NCBI GenBank assembly: GCA_945919165.1
Contig: CAMEIZ010000041.1
Span: 1-12,488 of the forward strand
Source: an uncultured Traorella sp.
Lineage (GTDB): Bacteria > Bacillota_I > Bacilli_A > Erysipelotrichales > Erysipelotrichaceae
DNA length: 12,488 bases
Direction of reading: 5' to 3'
Below are positions 1-6,135 of the stretch, piece by piece (the first letter of the stretch is position 1; each line of letters begins with the position of its first letter). The translations under genes and the position numbers were made by a program. Below the pieces are notes generated by a model. The model ran no database searches, was not told the origin of the DNA, and worked only from the letters and a program-made list of their open reading frames with translations.

Positions 1-12
1 GCCATAATATCA

Positions 13-1674
13 TTAGTCTTCAGTTCTTTCCATCTTTTCAGGAGCACTTACACCTACAAGATCTAAAGCATTTTTCAGTGTAATACGTGTTGCTTCAAGC
101 AGTGCTAAACGCTGAGCAGTCAGTTCAGGCTGCGTTTCATCAATAATTTTGTGAGCTCCATAGAAAGAGTGGAAATACTGAGCCAGCTTCTGAATATAGT
201 TGCAAACCTTATTAGGTGAACGTGTCAGAGCTGCATCTGCAACCATAGAAGTAAATTCATTGATGTGTTTTAGAAGATCCACTTCTTTTTCACTTACTAA
301 TAAGTCATATGAATCAAGACGTTTTGCTCCATTTGTTTGACGAAGAATTGAACAGATACGTGCATAAGCATATTGAGCATAATAAACAGGGTTTTCATTT
401 GTCTGACTTCTAGCCAGACCCAAGTCAAAGTCAAGGTGTGTATCAACGGCACGGCTTACGAAGAAGTAACGTGCAGAATCAATTCCAATATCATCAATCA
501 GTTCACGAATTGTAATGGCATTTCCAGTACGTTTTGACATCTTAACTTCCTGTCCGTTTTCAACCAAACGAACCATCTGAATGATGTCAACTTCAAGATC
601 ATCTTTTCCATAACCCATAGCCTGGATAGCTGCTTTCATACGAGGAATATATCCATGATGATCTGCTCCCCACAGATTTACTAATTTTGTATAACCTCTT
701 TCAAACTTATACATGTGGTTCGCAATATCCGGTGTCAGATAAGTGTAGAAACCATCACTCTTTTTCAAAACACGGTTTTTATCATCACCGTATTCAGTTG
801 ATTTGAACCAAATAGCTCCGTCTTCTTCATAAGTCAGACCCATTTCAACCATTTTGTCCATGACAATGTTAACACGGTTTTCATCAACGATTTTCTGTTC
901 ACTTACCCAAGAGTCAAATTCACAGCGGTAGTATTTCAAATCTTCTTCGATACGCTTCAGTTCTCTTCTCTTACCTTGGTGTCTGAAGAATTTAACAGCC
1001 TCTTCTTTTGAACAATTTACATACTTATCCCCGACATCCTGTTTGATTTCTTCAGTGATTTCAACAACATCAGGTCCATGGTAGCCATCTTCAGGAAGCG
1101 TTGCTTCTTTACCAAAAGACTGTAAGTATCTTGCATATACAGATTCACCCAACATATCAATCTGATGTCCGGCATCGTTAATGTAATACTCTCTTAAGCA
1201 GTCATATCCGGATTTGTTTAATAAACGGCAAATGCTGTCACCCCATGCAGCACCTCTGGCATGACCGAGGTGTAAAGCACCGGTTGGATTAGCCGAAACG
1301 TATTCCACTAAAATACGCAATCCATGTCCAGAATCGTTTTTTCCATAATCATCGCCAGCATCGATGACTGTATTGATAACATTAGCCAGAGTTGTTTTTT
1401 TGATCCAGAAATTAATGAATCCAGGTCCAGCTATTTCTATCTTGTCAGCATCTTTTACCTTCTGCTGCAGTTTTTCTACAAGTGCTTTTGCAATGATTTG
1501 AGGATTCTGTCGGACAATTTTTGTTAATCTCATGGCGATGTTTGTTGAGTAGTCGCCTTTTGAGTTATCTTTTGGAATTTCAATCATGATAAGTCCAGGT
1601 TCAGGTGTAATATCGAAGCATTCTTTAACAGCTGATTCTATATTACTTGTTAATTCTAATTCAATGTTATTCAT
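13..1674 (-). CDS. argS: Arginyl-tRNA synthetase
   Basis: Class I aminoacyl-tRNA synthetase that charges tRNA-Arg with arginine in the cytoplasm. From the chosen start the protein is 553 aa, normal for bacterial ArgRS. Visible in order: the N-terminal ArgRS-specific domain (about 5-90), the catalytic core with the HIGH-type motif HLGH at 135-138 in the context NPTGALHLGHAR, the KMSK loop at 378-381 (KMSKRTGNA), and the C-terminal anticodon-binding DALR domain (about 430-553). The reading frame extends 14 codons further upstream, but ATG at 1674 is preferred because an AAAGGAG ribosome binding site (1686-1680) lies 5 nt before it, and the protein then begins MNNIELEL as in the family. It is a housekeeping gene unrelated to the sugar genes; licR lies upstream on the same strand, 332 bp away. 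The stop codon overlaps an ATG in the arrangement TAATG, so another gene may follow beyond the window edge. Confidence 0.97.
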   Translation of the reverse strand: MNNIELELTSNIESAVKECFDITPEPGLIMIEIPKDNSKGDYSTNIAMRLTKIVRQNPQIIAKALVEKLQQKVKDADKIEIAGPGFINFWIKKTTLANVINTVIDAGDDYGKNDSGHGLRILVEYVSANPTGALHLGHARGAAWGDSICRLLNKSGYDCLREYYINDAGHQIDMLGESVYARYLQSFGKEATLPEDGYHGPDVVEITEEIKQDVGDKYVNCSKEEAVKFFRHQGKRRELKRIEEDLKYYRCEFDSWVSEQKIVDENRVNIVMDKMVEMGLTYEEDGAIWFKSTEYGDDKNRVLKKSDGFYTYLTPDIANHMYKFERGYTKLVNLWGADHHGYIPRMKAAIQAMGYGKDDLEVDIIQMVRLVENGQEVKMSKRTGNAITIRELIDDIGIDSARYFFVSRAVDTHLDFDLGLARSQTNENPVYYAQYAYARICSILRQTNGAKRLDSYDLLVSEKEVDLLKHINEFTSMVADAALTRSPNKVCNYIQKLAQYFHSFYGAHKIIDETQPELTAQRLALLEATRITLKNALDLVGVSAPEKMERTED

Positions 1675-1679
1675 TTTAT

Positions 1680-1686
1680 CTCCTTT
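1680..1686 (-). promoter_or_regulatory. Ribosome binding site deciding the argS start
   Basis: On the minus strand the sequence is AAAGGAG followed by 5 nt and ATG (1674). No comparable Shine-Dalgarno sequence precedes the upstream in-frame ATG at 1716, so the shorter protein is favoured. Confidence 0.85.
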
Positions 1687-1740
1687 CAGCATCCTGCTAC
1701 TTTGATAGTCTATCATATTTCAAAAATAAAACAAGTAAAT

Positions 1741-1769
1741 ATTGTACAGAATAAGCGTTATTTTGCGAA
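1741..1769 (-). promoter_or_regulatory. Candidate argS promoter
   Basis: Reading the minus strand, TTCGCA (1769-1764), a 17-bp spacer and TACAAT (1746-1741) resemble a sigma-A promoter and would give a leader of roughly 60 nt. A competing candidate is TTTACT (1739-1734), 16 bp, then TATGAT (1717-1712), which would start transcription near 1705. A small dyad, GATAG-T-CTATC (1704-1714), overlaps the second -10 box. The sequence alone does not decide between them. Confidence 0.4.
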
Positions 1770-2006
1770 AAAAATCATTGGTTTATATCATTTTTAAAAA
1801 AGTTGAGAATTAAATTAAAAAGATTAAAAATCGGTTTCTTATCTTATGATTCAAATATTAAAAAACATCAAATTGTTAATAAAAAATGGAGATACAAAAT
1901 ATAATCAATTTTGAACCACCCATTTGAAAACAGTTTGAGCAAAGATTTTGACTATTATAGCTAAAGCCTGCCAATACAGCCAATAAGTACTAACTAAGAG
2001 TAATAC

Positions 2007-3923
2007 TTATTCTTTTGTATCTATATATGAGTAAATCAGAGATTCAAAATCTTTGAATGTCGTACAGTATTTTACTTTTTGAAGAATACTTTCATCACTG
2101 AAAAGTGAAATCAAAGACTCATACAGATTTCTAAATGTTGTCCTGTCAGCTTTATTAATGGCTAACAAAAGAACTAAATATACTGTATTATTACCCCATT
2201 GGAATCCTTTTTTGGAGGTTGCAACAGCAATGCTTGTTTTAATGGCATCCATTTCTACTGAATGAGGTATAGCAATATTACCAAATGCTGTTGTTGCAGC
2301 ATTTTCTCGTTTATAAACATTTTCTTCAAATTTCGTATCCACATAATTCTGACGATGAAGCTTATCACATAAATAGGTTAAAATTTGGTTTTTATTTTCC
2401 ATGGGAGAGTTACCAACAAATAAGCTTTCTTCAAAAAAGTTATGGAAATTCGTTTTTAGTTTATAATTTTGATAACGATCTTTTTCGATATTTAATATTT
2501 CCTGTATTCTCTCATTTTGTGATTCAATATCAAAAGGAGAAAGTTGTACAACATAGCATGGATAAGATTTTTTCAGAGGTATAGTGGTGAAAATAATACT
2601 GATATTTTGATCTGGAAGATCAGATTCTTGATGGACAGTCTGAATAATTTTCATTTGATTAGAGAAATTCATTAATAAATGATTCAAAAGGTTATTGCAG
2701 AGATCCTGATAATTTGGACACAATAAAACACAAGGGATTTTAGTATAATTGATACTTTGCCGTTCGATTTCTGCGCCAATATGCATCGCCAAAAAAGCTA
2801 CTTCATCTTCTTGAATATTAATTTGATAGCGTTCCATTAAATCTAAAGCTATGTAAATAGCAATATCAAAAAGAATTGGATTTTTCAGCTTGATGATTTC
2901 AGCCATCGGATTTTTCGTATATCGATTTCTTTTAGCACGGAATATCAAATTTTTTAAATGTAAAGTAAAAGGAGTAACAAAGGCATTACTGCTCAAATCA
3001 ATCATATAGCGATGATTGATTTCATCGACATAATATTGTGTCAGATTGACAAATTCTTCACCTGTTGTTTTTTTCAGTTCCTCAATCGTAGAGGGCATTG
3101 TATAATTCGCATTGGCTTTAAAAAGCATGTAGATTTCAAATGCTTCAAATTGATTTAGCTGAATATGAAAAGATTCTTCTAACTGAATGATTAAATCTTG
3201 AATTAAAAGACTCTCCTGTTCACTTTCGATATTAAAATCACAAATACCGGAATTAAGTTGGTTACCGTTTAATTCGCGATCAATAATAATAGAAAAATGC
3301 AGCAATAAATTCACAGCAGCAAAATCATTTAAATAATATTTATGCTTTTTAAAAATAGTAATTAGGATTTGGTTTAGCTGATTTATGTCAATATGAGGAA
3401 AGCAGCTTTGCAATTGATCTAAATCAATTAGGCTTTTTTGGCTTTCTTCACTTATCACATAACTGATCAGTTTACGTTTGCTTTTTTCGTCTCCTTTAAT
3501 TTTTACACGATCATTTTCACAGACGAATTCCACATTATAGGCAGAAAAAGTCTTATTCATTTTTCCAATAACCGCTTTGACTGTTGAATAGCTGACACAC
3601 AAAGCATCACATAAGTCAAATATTTCGAGGGAAGATGAATGAGCTAAGAATAATTGCTTGATGATGTAAAAAGCTCTTTCTTCACCAGTTTGAGGAATCT
3701 GGTCATCCTCATCAAGAAAATAACTGGTGAACACCTGCCGGTTAATTTCATAGCCGTTGTGAGATGAAAGAATGAGTTTTTTATTATATAAATTATTGAT
3801 TTGATTCACATAGGTCTTGACAGAACGAGTGAAAATATCAAGCACATTTGCGATTTCAGTACTTTTCTGAGGTGTATTCTTTGAATCCAAATAAGATAAC
3901 AATTCACTTTGTTTTTTCTTCAT
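2007..3923 (-). CDS. licR: LicR-type PTS-regulated transcriptional activator (HTH-PRD-PRD-EIIB-EIIA)
   Basis: Transcription factor whose activity is set by PTS phosphorylation; the 638-aa length matches the LicR class (about 640 aa). Visible in order: an N-terminal winged helix-turn-helix (about 5-60), a second HTH (about 85-150, around SYSTVKAVIGKM), PRD1 (about 170-275), PRD2 (about 290-390), an EIIB-like domain with candidate phospho-Cys402 (VLLCPNYQ), and a fructose/mannitol-class EIIA-like domain (about 495-638) with active-site His554 in AIPH. PRD2 has both conserved His (His322 in TLHLKN and His381 in AMHIG). PRD1 has His209 (LLHFS), but its second His position (around 266-272) holds no His. 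In known relatives, phosphorylation by HPr activates and phosphorylation of the EIIA-like domain by the cognate EIIB inactivates when substrate is absent. It is divergently transcribed from the EIIB-EIIC-EIIA-GH1 operon, its likely target. The ribosome binding site is GGGGGA, 7 nt before ATG. Confidence 0.9.
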   Translation of the reverse strand: MKKKQSELLSYLDSKNTPQKSTEIANVLDIFTRSVKTYVNQINNLYNKKLILSSHNGYEINRQVFTSYFLDEDDQIPQTGEERAFYIIKQLFLAHSSSLEIFDLCDALCVSYSTVKAVIGKMNKTFSAYNVEFVCENDRVKIKGDEKSKRKLISYVISEESQKSLIDLDQLQSCFPHIDINQLNQILITIFKKHKYYLNDFAAVNLLLHFSIIIDRELNGNQLNSGICDFNIESEQESLLIQDLIIQLEESFHIQLNQFEAFEIYMLFKANANYTMPSTIEELKKTTGEEFVNLTQYYVDEINHRYMIDLSSNAFVTPFTLHLKNLIFRAKRNRYTKNPMAEIIKLKNPILFDIAIYIALDLMERYQINIQEDEVAFLAMHIGAEIERQSINYTKIPCVLLCPNYQDLCNNLLNHLLMNFSNQMKIIQTVHQESDLPDQNISIIFTTIPLKKSYPCYVVQLSPFDIESQNERIQEILNIEKDRYQNYKLKTNFHNFFEESLFVGNSPMENKNQILTYLCDKLHRQNYVDTKFEENVYKRENAATTAFGNIAIPHSVEMDAIKTSIAVATSKKGFQWGNNTVYLVLLLAINKADRTTFRNLYESLISLFSDESILQKVKYCTTFKDFESLIYSYIDTKE

Positions 3924-3952
3924 AAAGATATCCCCCGTGAATAATCATATCT

Positions 3953-3981
3953 ATTTTAAAACAAAACGAAGTTTCCTACAA
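3953..3981 (-). promoter_or_regulatory. licR promoter
   Basis: On the minus strand, TTGTAG (3981-3976), a 17-bp spacer and TAAAAT (3958-3953) form a sigma-A-type promoter with a leader of roughly 23 nt to the licR ATG. The -35 box lies 8 bp from the nearer of two palindromic operator-like sites, in mirror image to the lic promoter. That positional match strengthens an otherwise ordinary motif. Confidence 0.65.
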
Positions 3982-3989
3982 CTAAAGAA

Positions 3990-4007
3990 TTTCACTTTAC
4001 AGTGCAA
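3990..4007. promoter_or_regulatory. Operator-like site 1 (licR-proximal)
   Basis: TTTCACTTTACAGTGCAA has internal twofold symmetry (CACT-TTAC-AGTG) and matches site 2 at 15 of 18 positions in direct orientation. In inverted orientation its first 15 bases (3990-4004) are the perfect reverse complement of 4028-4042. It lies 8 bp upstream of the licR -35 box, so LicR may also act on its own promoter. Binding by LicR is inferred from context. Confidence 0.7.
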
Positions 4008-4024
4008 ATCAGCTGTTTTTTGAG

Positions 4025-4042
4025 TTTCACTGTAAAGTGAAA
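4025..4042. promoter_or_regulatory. Operator-like site 2 (lic-proximal)
   Basis: TTTCACTGTAAAGTGAAA is a near-perfect palindrome centred 35 bp from site 1 and lying 8 bp upstream of the lic -35 box. Its centre is about 52 bp upstream of the predicted transcription start, a normal position for an activator. It is the likely LicR binding site, although the binding protein is inferred. Confidence 0.75.
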
Positions 4043-4050
4043 AAGAGAAG

Positions 4051-4079
4051 TTGACCATATAAATTCAAACAGACATAAT
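4051..4079 (+). promoter_or_regulatory. lic operon promoter
   Basis: TTGACC (4051-4056), a 17-bp spacer and CATAAT (4074-4079) form a sigma-A promoter with predicted start near 4086. The leader of about 22 nt contains AAAGGAG at 4094-4100, 7 nt before the EIIB ATG. There is no room for an attenuator, so control should be at initiation through the upstream sites. I saw no cre match in this intergenic region. Confidence 0.75.
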
Positions 4080-4107
4080 ATACAAGTAAAAAGAAAGGAG
4101 AAAATAT

Positions 4108-4425
4108 ATGGACAGTATCAAAATTCTGCTTTGCTGCGGTGCAGGTATGTCAAGCGGATTTCTTGCTAGCAGTGCCAGAAAAGCTGCGAAGAAGCAAAAA
4201 ATTAATGCCAGCGTTGAAGCAAGAAGCTTTTCTGAAGCTAATGAATACATGAGTTCAATTGATGTATTATTATTAGGACCTCACTATGCGACTGAACTCA
4301 ATAATTTCAGAAAAAAAGCAGAATCCTATGGTGTTGCGGTAGATGTGATTCCTCAAGACATTTATGCTTCACTTGACGGAGCACGCCTATTAGAACTGGC
4401 ACTGAAAGTTAAAGAAGCAAAATAA
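4108..4425 (+). CDS. licB: PTS EIIB component, lactose/cellobiose (lichenan) class
   Basis: Small cytoplasmic phosphocarrier that takes phosphate from EIIA and passes it to the sugar bound to EIIC. It is 105 aa, the normal size for stand-alone EIIB of this class. The N-terminal phosphocysteine loop is KILLCCGAGMSSGFLA, with Cys10 aligning to the active Cys of the C-x-x-G-M-S motif; the neighbouring Cys9 is extra. The rest fits the EIIB fold, including the central LLLGPHY strand and loop. It is the first gene of an operon whose order (B, C, A, then phospho-glucosidase) matches Bacillus licBCAH. The symbol is assigned on family and gene order; the sugar could equally be cellobiose, chitobiose or another beta-glucoside. 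Unlike the later genes, it is separated from the next gene by 102 nt with two hairpins. Confidence 0.9.
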   Translation: MDSIKILLCCGAGMSSGFLASSARKAAKKQKINASVEARSFSEANEYMSSIDVLLLGPHYATELNNFRKKAESYGVAVDVIPQDIYASLDGARLLELALKVKEAK

Positions 4426-4426
4426 A

Positions 4427-4450
4427 AAGCTAAGAGGGCAGTCTTAGCTT
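4427..4450 (+). other. Intercistronic stem-loop after EIIB
   Basis: AAGCTAAGA (4427-4435) and TCTTAGCTT (4442-4450) form a perfect 9-bp stem with a 6-nt loop, starting 2 nt after the EIIB stop codon. No T-run follows, so it does not look like a full intrinsic terminator. A role in mRNA processing or stability that separates EIIB from EIIC dosage is an inference. Confidence 0.6.
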
Positions 4451-4471
4451 AAAGAAACACATGTGAATGAA

Positions 4472-4506
4472 TTTCTTTATAAATATTATAGTATTTTATA
4501 AAGAAA
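4472..4506 (+). repeat. AT-rich 12-bp inverted repeat upstream of EIIC
   Basis: TTTCTTTATAAA (4472-4483) and TTTATAAAGAAA (4495-4506) are perfect inverted repeats with an 11-nt loop. They end 9 nt before the EIIC ribosome binding site. In RNA this is a weak stem of mostly A-U pairs close enough to influence ribosome loading. It might instead be a DNA site or an accident of AT-rich sequence. Confidence 0.5.
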
Positions 4507-4515
4507 AAGTAAATG

Positions 4516-4522
4516 AGAGGAG
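4516..4522 (+). promoter_or_regulatory. Ribosome binding site deciding the EIIC start
   Basis: AGAGGAG lies 5 nt before ATG at 4528. An in-frame ATG at 4513 sits immediately before and overlaps the context of this sequence, so it cannot use it; the protein therefore starts at 4528. Confidence 0.8.
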
Positions 4523-4527
4523 AAAAA

Positions 4528-5766
4528 ATGAAAACATTAATGAATTGGCTGGAAAACTCTTTCGCGCCAACAATGAACAAATTCTTTAGCCGTCCTTGGC
4601 CGGCTGGTATCTCTGCTTCTATGCAGAAGATTATTCCATTTATTTTAACCGGATCTTTGATATTCTTCTACAACGTATTTGTATCATTCTTCCCATCTTT
4701 ACCAGACTTATCACCAATTATGGTTTATAGTTTTGGTATTATTTCTTTGATTGTTGCCTTCATGATGGCAAATCAGTTGATGGAAAAATTAAATTACCCA
4801 CTCTATGTAATCAATGCTGGTATTACTGCAGTTGGTGTTATGCTGATGGCTGTAATGCCTAGAGGTGAAAATGCCGACAGTATTTCAGCATTAATGGGTA
4901 GCTTAGGACCTTCAGGTATCGCTGTTGGTATGGTAATTGGTATTTACGTTGCTATTATTTATAATCTTTGGGGAAAACTTCATTTCTTGGAAGACAGCAA
5001 TGTTCCTGATTTCGTAACAGGATGGATTAATGTCATTGTACCAAACGTATTTGCACTTGGTATCATGATGGTTTTAGTAAACGTGTTCAATTTGGATATT
5101 GCATCTTTAATTCTTGCTGCTTTCATGCCAATTGCTCAGTTTGGACAGACACTTCCAGGATTTATTCTTTGCTGCTTCATTCCTGCATTCTTCTATACAT
5201 TAGGTGTATCAAGCTGGATGTGGGGAGCTTTAACGACTCCTATTTTCATGGCTGGTATCCAGGCAAATATTGATGCCGTTGCAGCTGGTGAAGTTGCTAC
5301 AAATATCGTAACAAGTGAATCAGTCTTCACATTAGCTTTCATTACAATGGGTGGTATGTGTGCTACTTTAGGTTTAAATATCTTAATGTGCTTCTCAAAA
5401 TCAAAACAGCTGAAAACATTAGGACGTGTCTTCTTAGCACCTTCAATCTTCAATATTAATGAACCAGTTATGTTTGGTGCTCCAGTTGTATTTAACCCAA
5501 TTTTAATGCTTCCAGCATGGATTAATTCAATTGTTGGTCCAATCTTTGTTTGGGTGATCATGCGTGCAGGATTATTGAATATTCCTTCAAAGATGATTCA
5601 GGTTGGTCAGATCCCAGCACCGTTCTGTTCTGTTATGGTAACTGAAGATATGAGAGCCTTCTTATGGTGGGCAGTAATTTTCGTAATTTATCTAGTTATT
5701 TGGTATCCATTCTTCAAAGTATTTGAAAAACAAAAACTTGAAGAAGAAGCAAAATCAGGAAAATAA
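4528..5766 (+). CDS. licC: PTS EIIC component, lactose/cellobiose (lichenan) class permease
   Basis: Integral membrane channel that binds and translocates the sugar while EIIB phosphorylates it. The 412 aa from the chosen start are slightly short of the usual 430-450. The protein opens with an amphipathic N-terminus (MKTLMNWLENSFAPTM), followed by about nine or ten hydrophobic segments from residue 35 to 400. The family's sugar-binding signature NEPVMFGAPVVFNPI lies at about 311-325, with the conserved Asn-Glu-Pro. The C-terminus is a charged cytoplasmic tail. It is followed 15 nt later by EIIA, so B, C and A together form one complex. Substrate within the beta-glucoside or chitobiose range cannot be read from the sequence; the two downstream GH1 enzymes argue for beta-glucosides. 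Confidence 0.93.
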   Translation: MKTLMNWLENSFAPTMNKFFSRPWPAGISASMQKIIPFILTGSLIFFYNVFVSFFPSLPDLSPIMVYSFGIISLIVAFMMANQLMEKLNYPLYVINAGITAVGVMLMAVMPRGENADSISALMGSLGPSGIAVGMVIGIYVAIIYNLWGKLHFLEDSNVPDFVTGWINVIVPNVFALGIMMVLVNVFNLDIASLILAAFMPIAQFGQTLPGFILCCFIPAFFYTLGVSSWMWGALTTPIFMAGIQANIDAVAAGEVATNIVTSESVFTLAFITMGGMCATLGLNILMCFSKSKQLKTLGRVFLAPSIFNINEPVMFGAPVVFNPILMLPAWINSIVGPIFVWVIMRAGLLNIPSKMIQVGQIPAPFCSVMVTEDMRAFLWWAVIFVIYLVIWYPFFKVFEKQKLEEEAKSGK

Positions 5767-5781
5767 AAGGAGTGTAAATTG

Positions 5782-6126
5782 ATGAGTGAACCTATAGAAA
5801 TGGAAGAAAACGAATTAGTCTCGACAGCAATGCAGATTATTCTGCATGCCGGAGATTCAAGAATCAAAATTACTGAAGCATTGGAAAAGGCCAAGCAATT
5901 TGATTTTGAAAATGCTTCAAAAGCAATGGAAGAGGCCGAAAAAGCTATCACATTAGCACATAAATCTCAGACTGAAATCATCCAGAATGAAGCTAGCGGT
6001 AACACTTATCAGTTCTCGTTGCTCTTTGCCCATGCACAGGATACATTGATGACGATTCAATCGGAATTGCGTATGGCAAAAGAAATGATCAGTATTTTAA
6101 AACTGATTGATGAAAAAATGAAATAG
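5782..6126 (+). CDS. licA: PTS EIIA component, lactose/cellobiose class
   Basis: Soluble helical phosphocarrier, normally a trimer, that accepts phosphate from HPr-His and donates it to EIIB. It is 114 aa, typical of the class. Recognisable features are the N-terminal helix ending in ILHAGDSR (20-27) and the active-site segment LLFAHAQDTLMT, with His84 as the phosphorylated residue and Asp87 as the expected metal ligand at the trimer axis. ATG at 5782 is preferred over the in-frame TTG just before it; AAAAGGAG (5765-5772) serves it with 9-nt spacing. The gene lies between EIIC and the first GH1, whose ribosome binding site overlaps the EIIA stop codon (TAGGAGA), suggesting tight translational coupling. 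Confidence 0.93.
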   Translation: MSEPIEMEENELVSTAMQIILHAGDSRIKITEALEKAKQFDFENASKAMEEAEKAITLAHKSQTEIIQNEASGNTYQFSLLFAHAQDTLMTIQSELRMAKEMISILKLIDEKMK

Positions 6127-6135
6127 GAGATTAAT

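Larger units (their letters stand above)
1675..2006. other. AT-rich intergenic region between licR and argS
   Basis: This 332-bp gap is strongly AT-rich and contains the argS ribosome binding site and candidate promoters. Near the licR end there is an 8-bp inverted repeat (AATAAGTA at 1982-1989, TACTTATT at 2004-2011) that overlaps the licR stop codon. It has no T-run after it on the minus strand, so I do not call it a terminator. A 33-codon open stretch continues in frame after the licR stop (see findings). I see no tRNA, T-box or other RNA structure here. Confidence 0.6.

Noticed and set aside
1..13. An ATG overlapping the argS stop codon (TAATG), possibly the start of a following minus-strand gene.
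   Set aside because: Only about four codons are in the window, so no gene can be supported; mentioned in the argS entry only.
1905..1930. GGGTGG on the minus strand upstream of argS, suggestive of a T-box riboswitch.
   Set aside because: The T-box core needs TGGNACCGCG; here the bases after GGGTGG are TTCAAAA, with no specifier stem or terminator visible.
1982..2011. 8-bp inverted repeat at the licR stop codon as a licR terminator.
   Set aside because: The 14-nt loop, AT-rich stem and lack of a following T-run on the minus strand do not fit an intrinsic terminator.
3990..4042. The large inverted repeat read as a transcription terminator or a mobile-element end.
   Set aside because: It sits between two divergent promoters, has a 23-nt spacer, lacks a T-run, has no transposase or target duplication nearby, and is better explained as paired operators.
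4065..4250. Minus-strand open frame of 61 codons across the EIIB start.
   Set aside because: It is the antisense shadow of the EIIB gene and its promoter, with no ribosome binding site or recognisable product.
5193..5561. Minus-strand open frame of 122 codons inside the EIIC gene.
   Set aside because: It lies wholly antisense to a well-supported membrane protein gene and has no family features.
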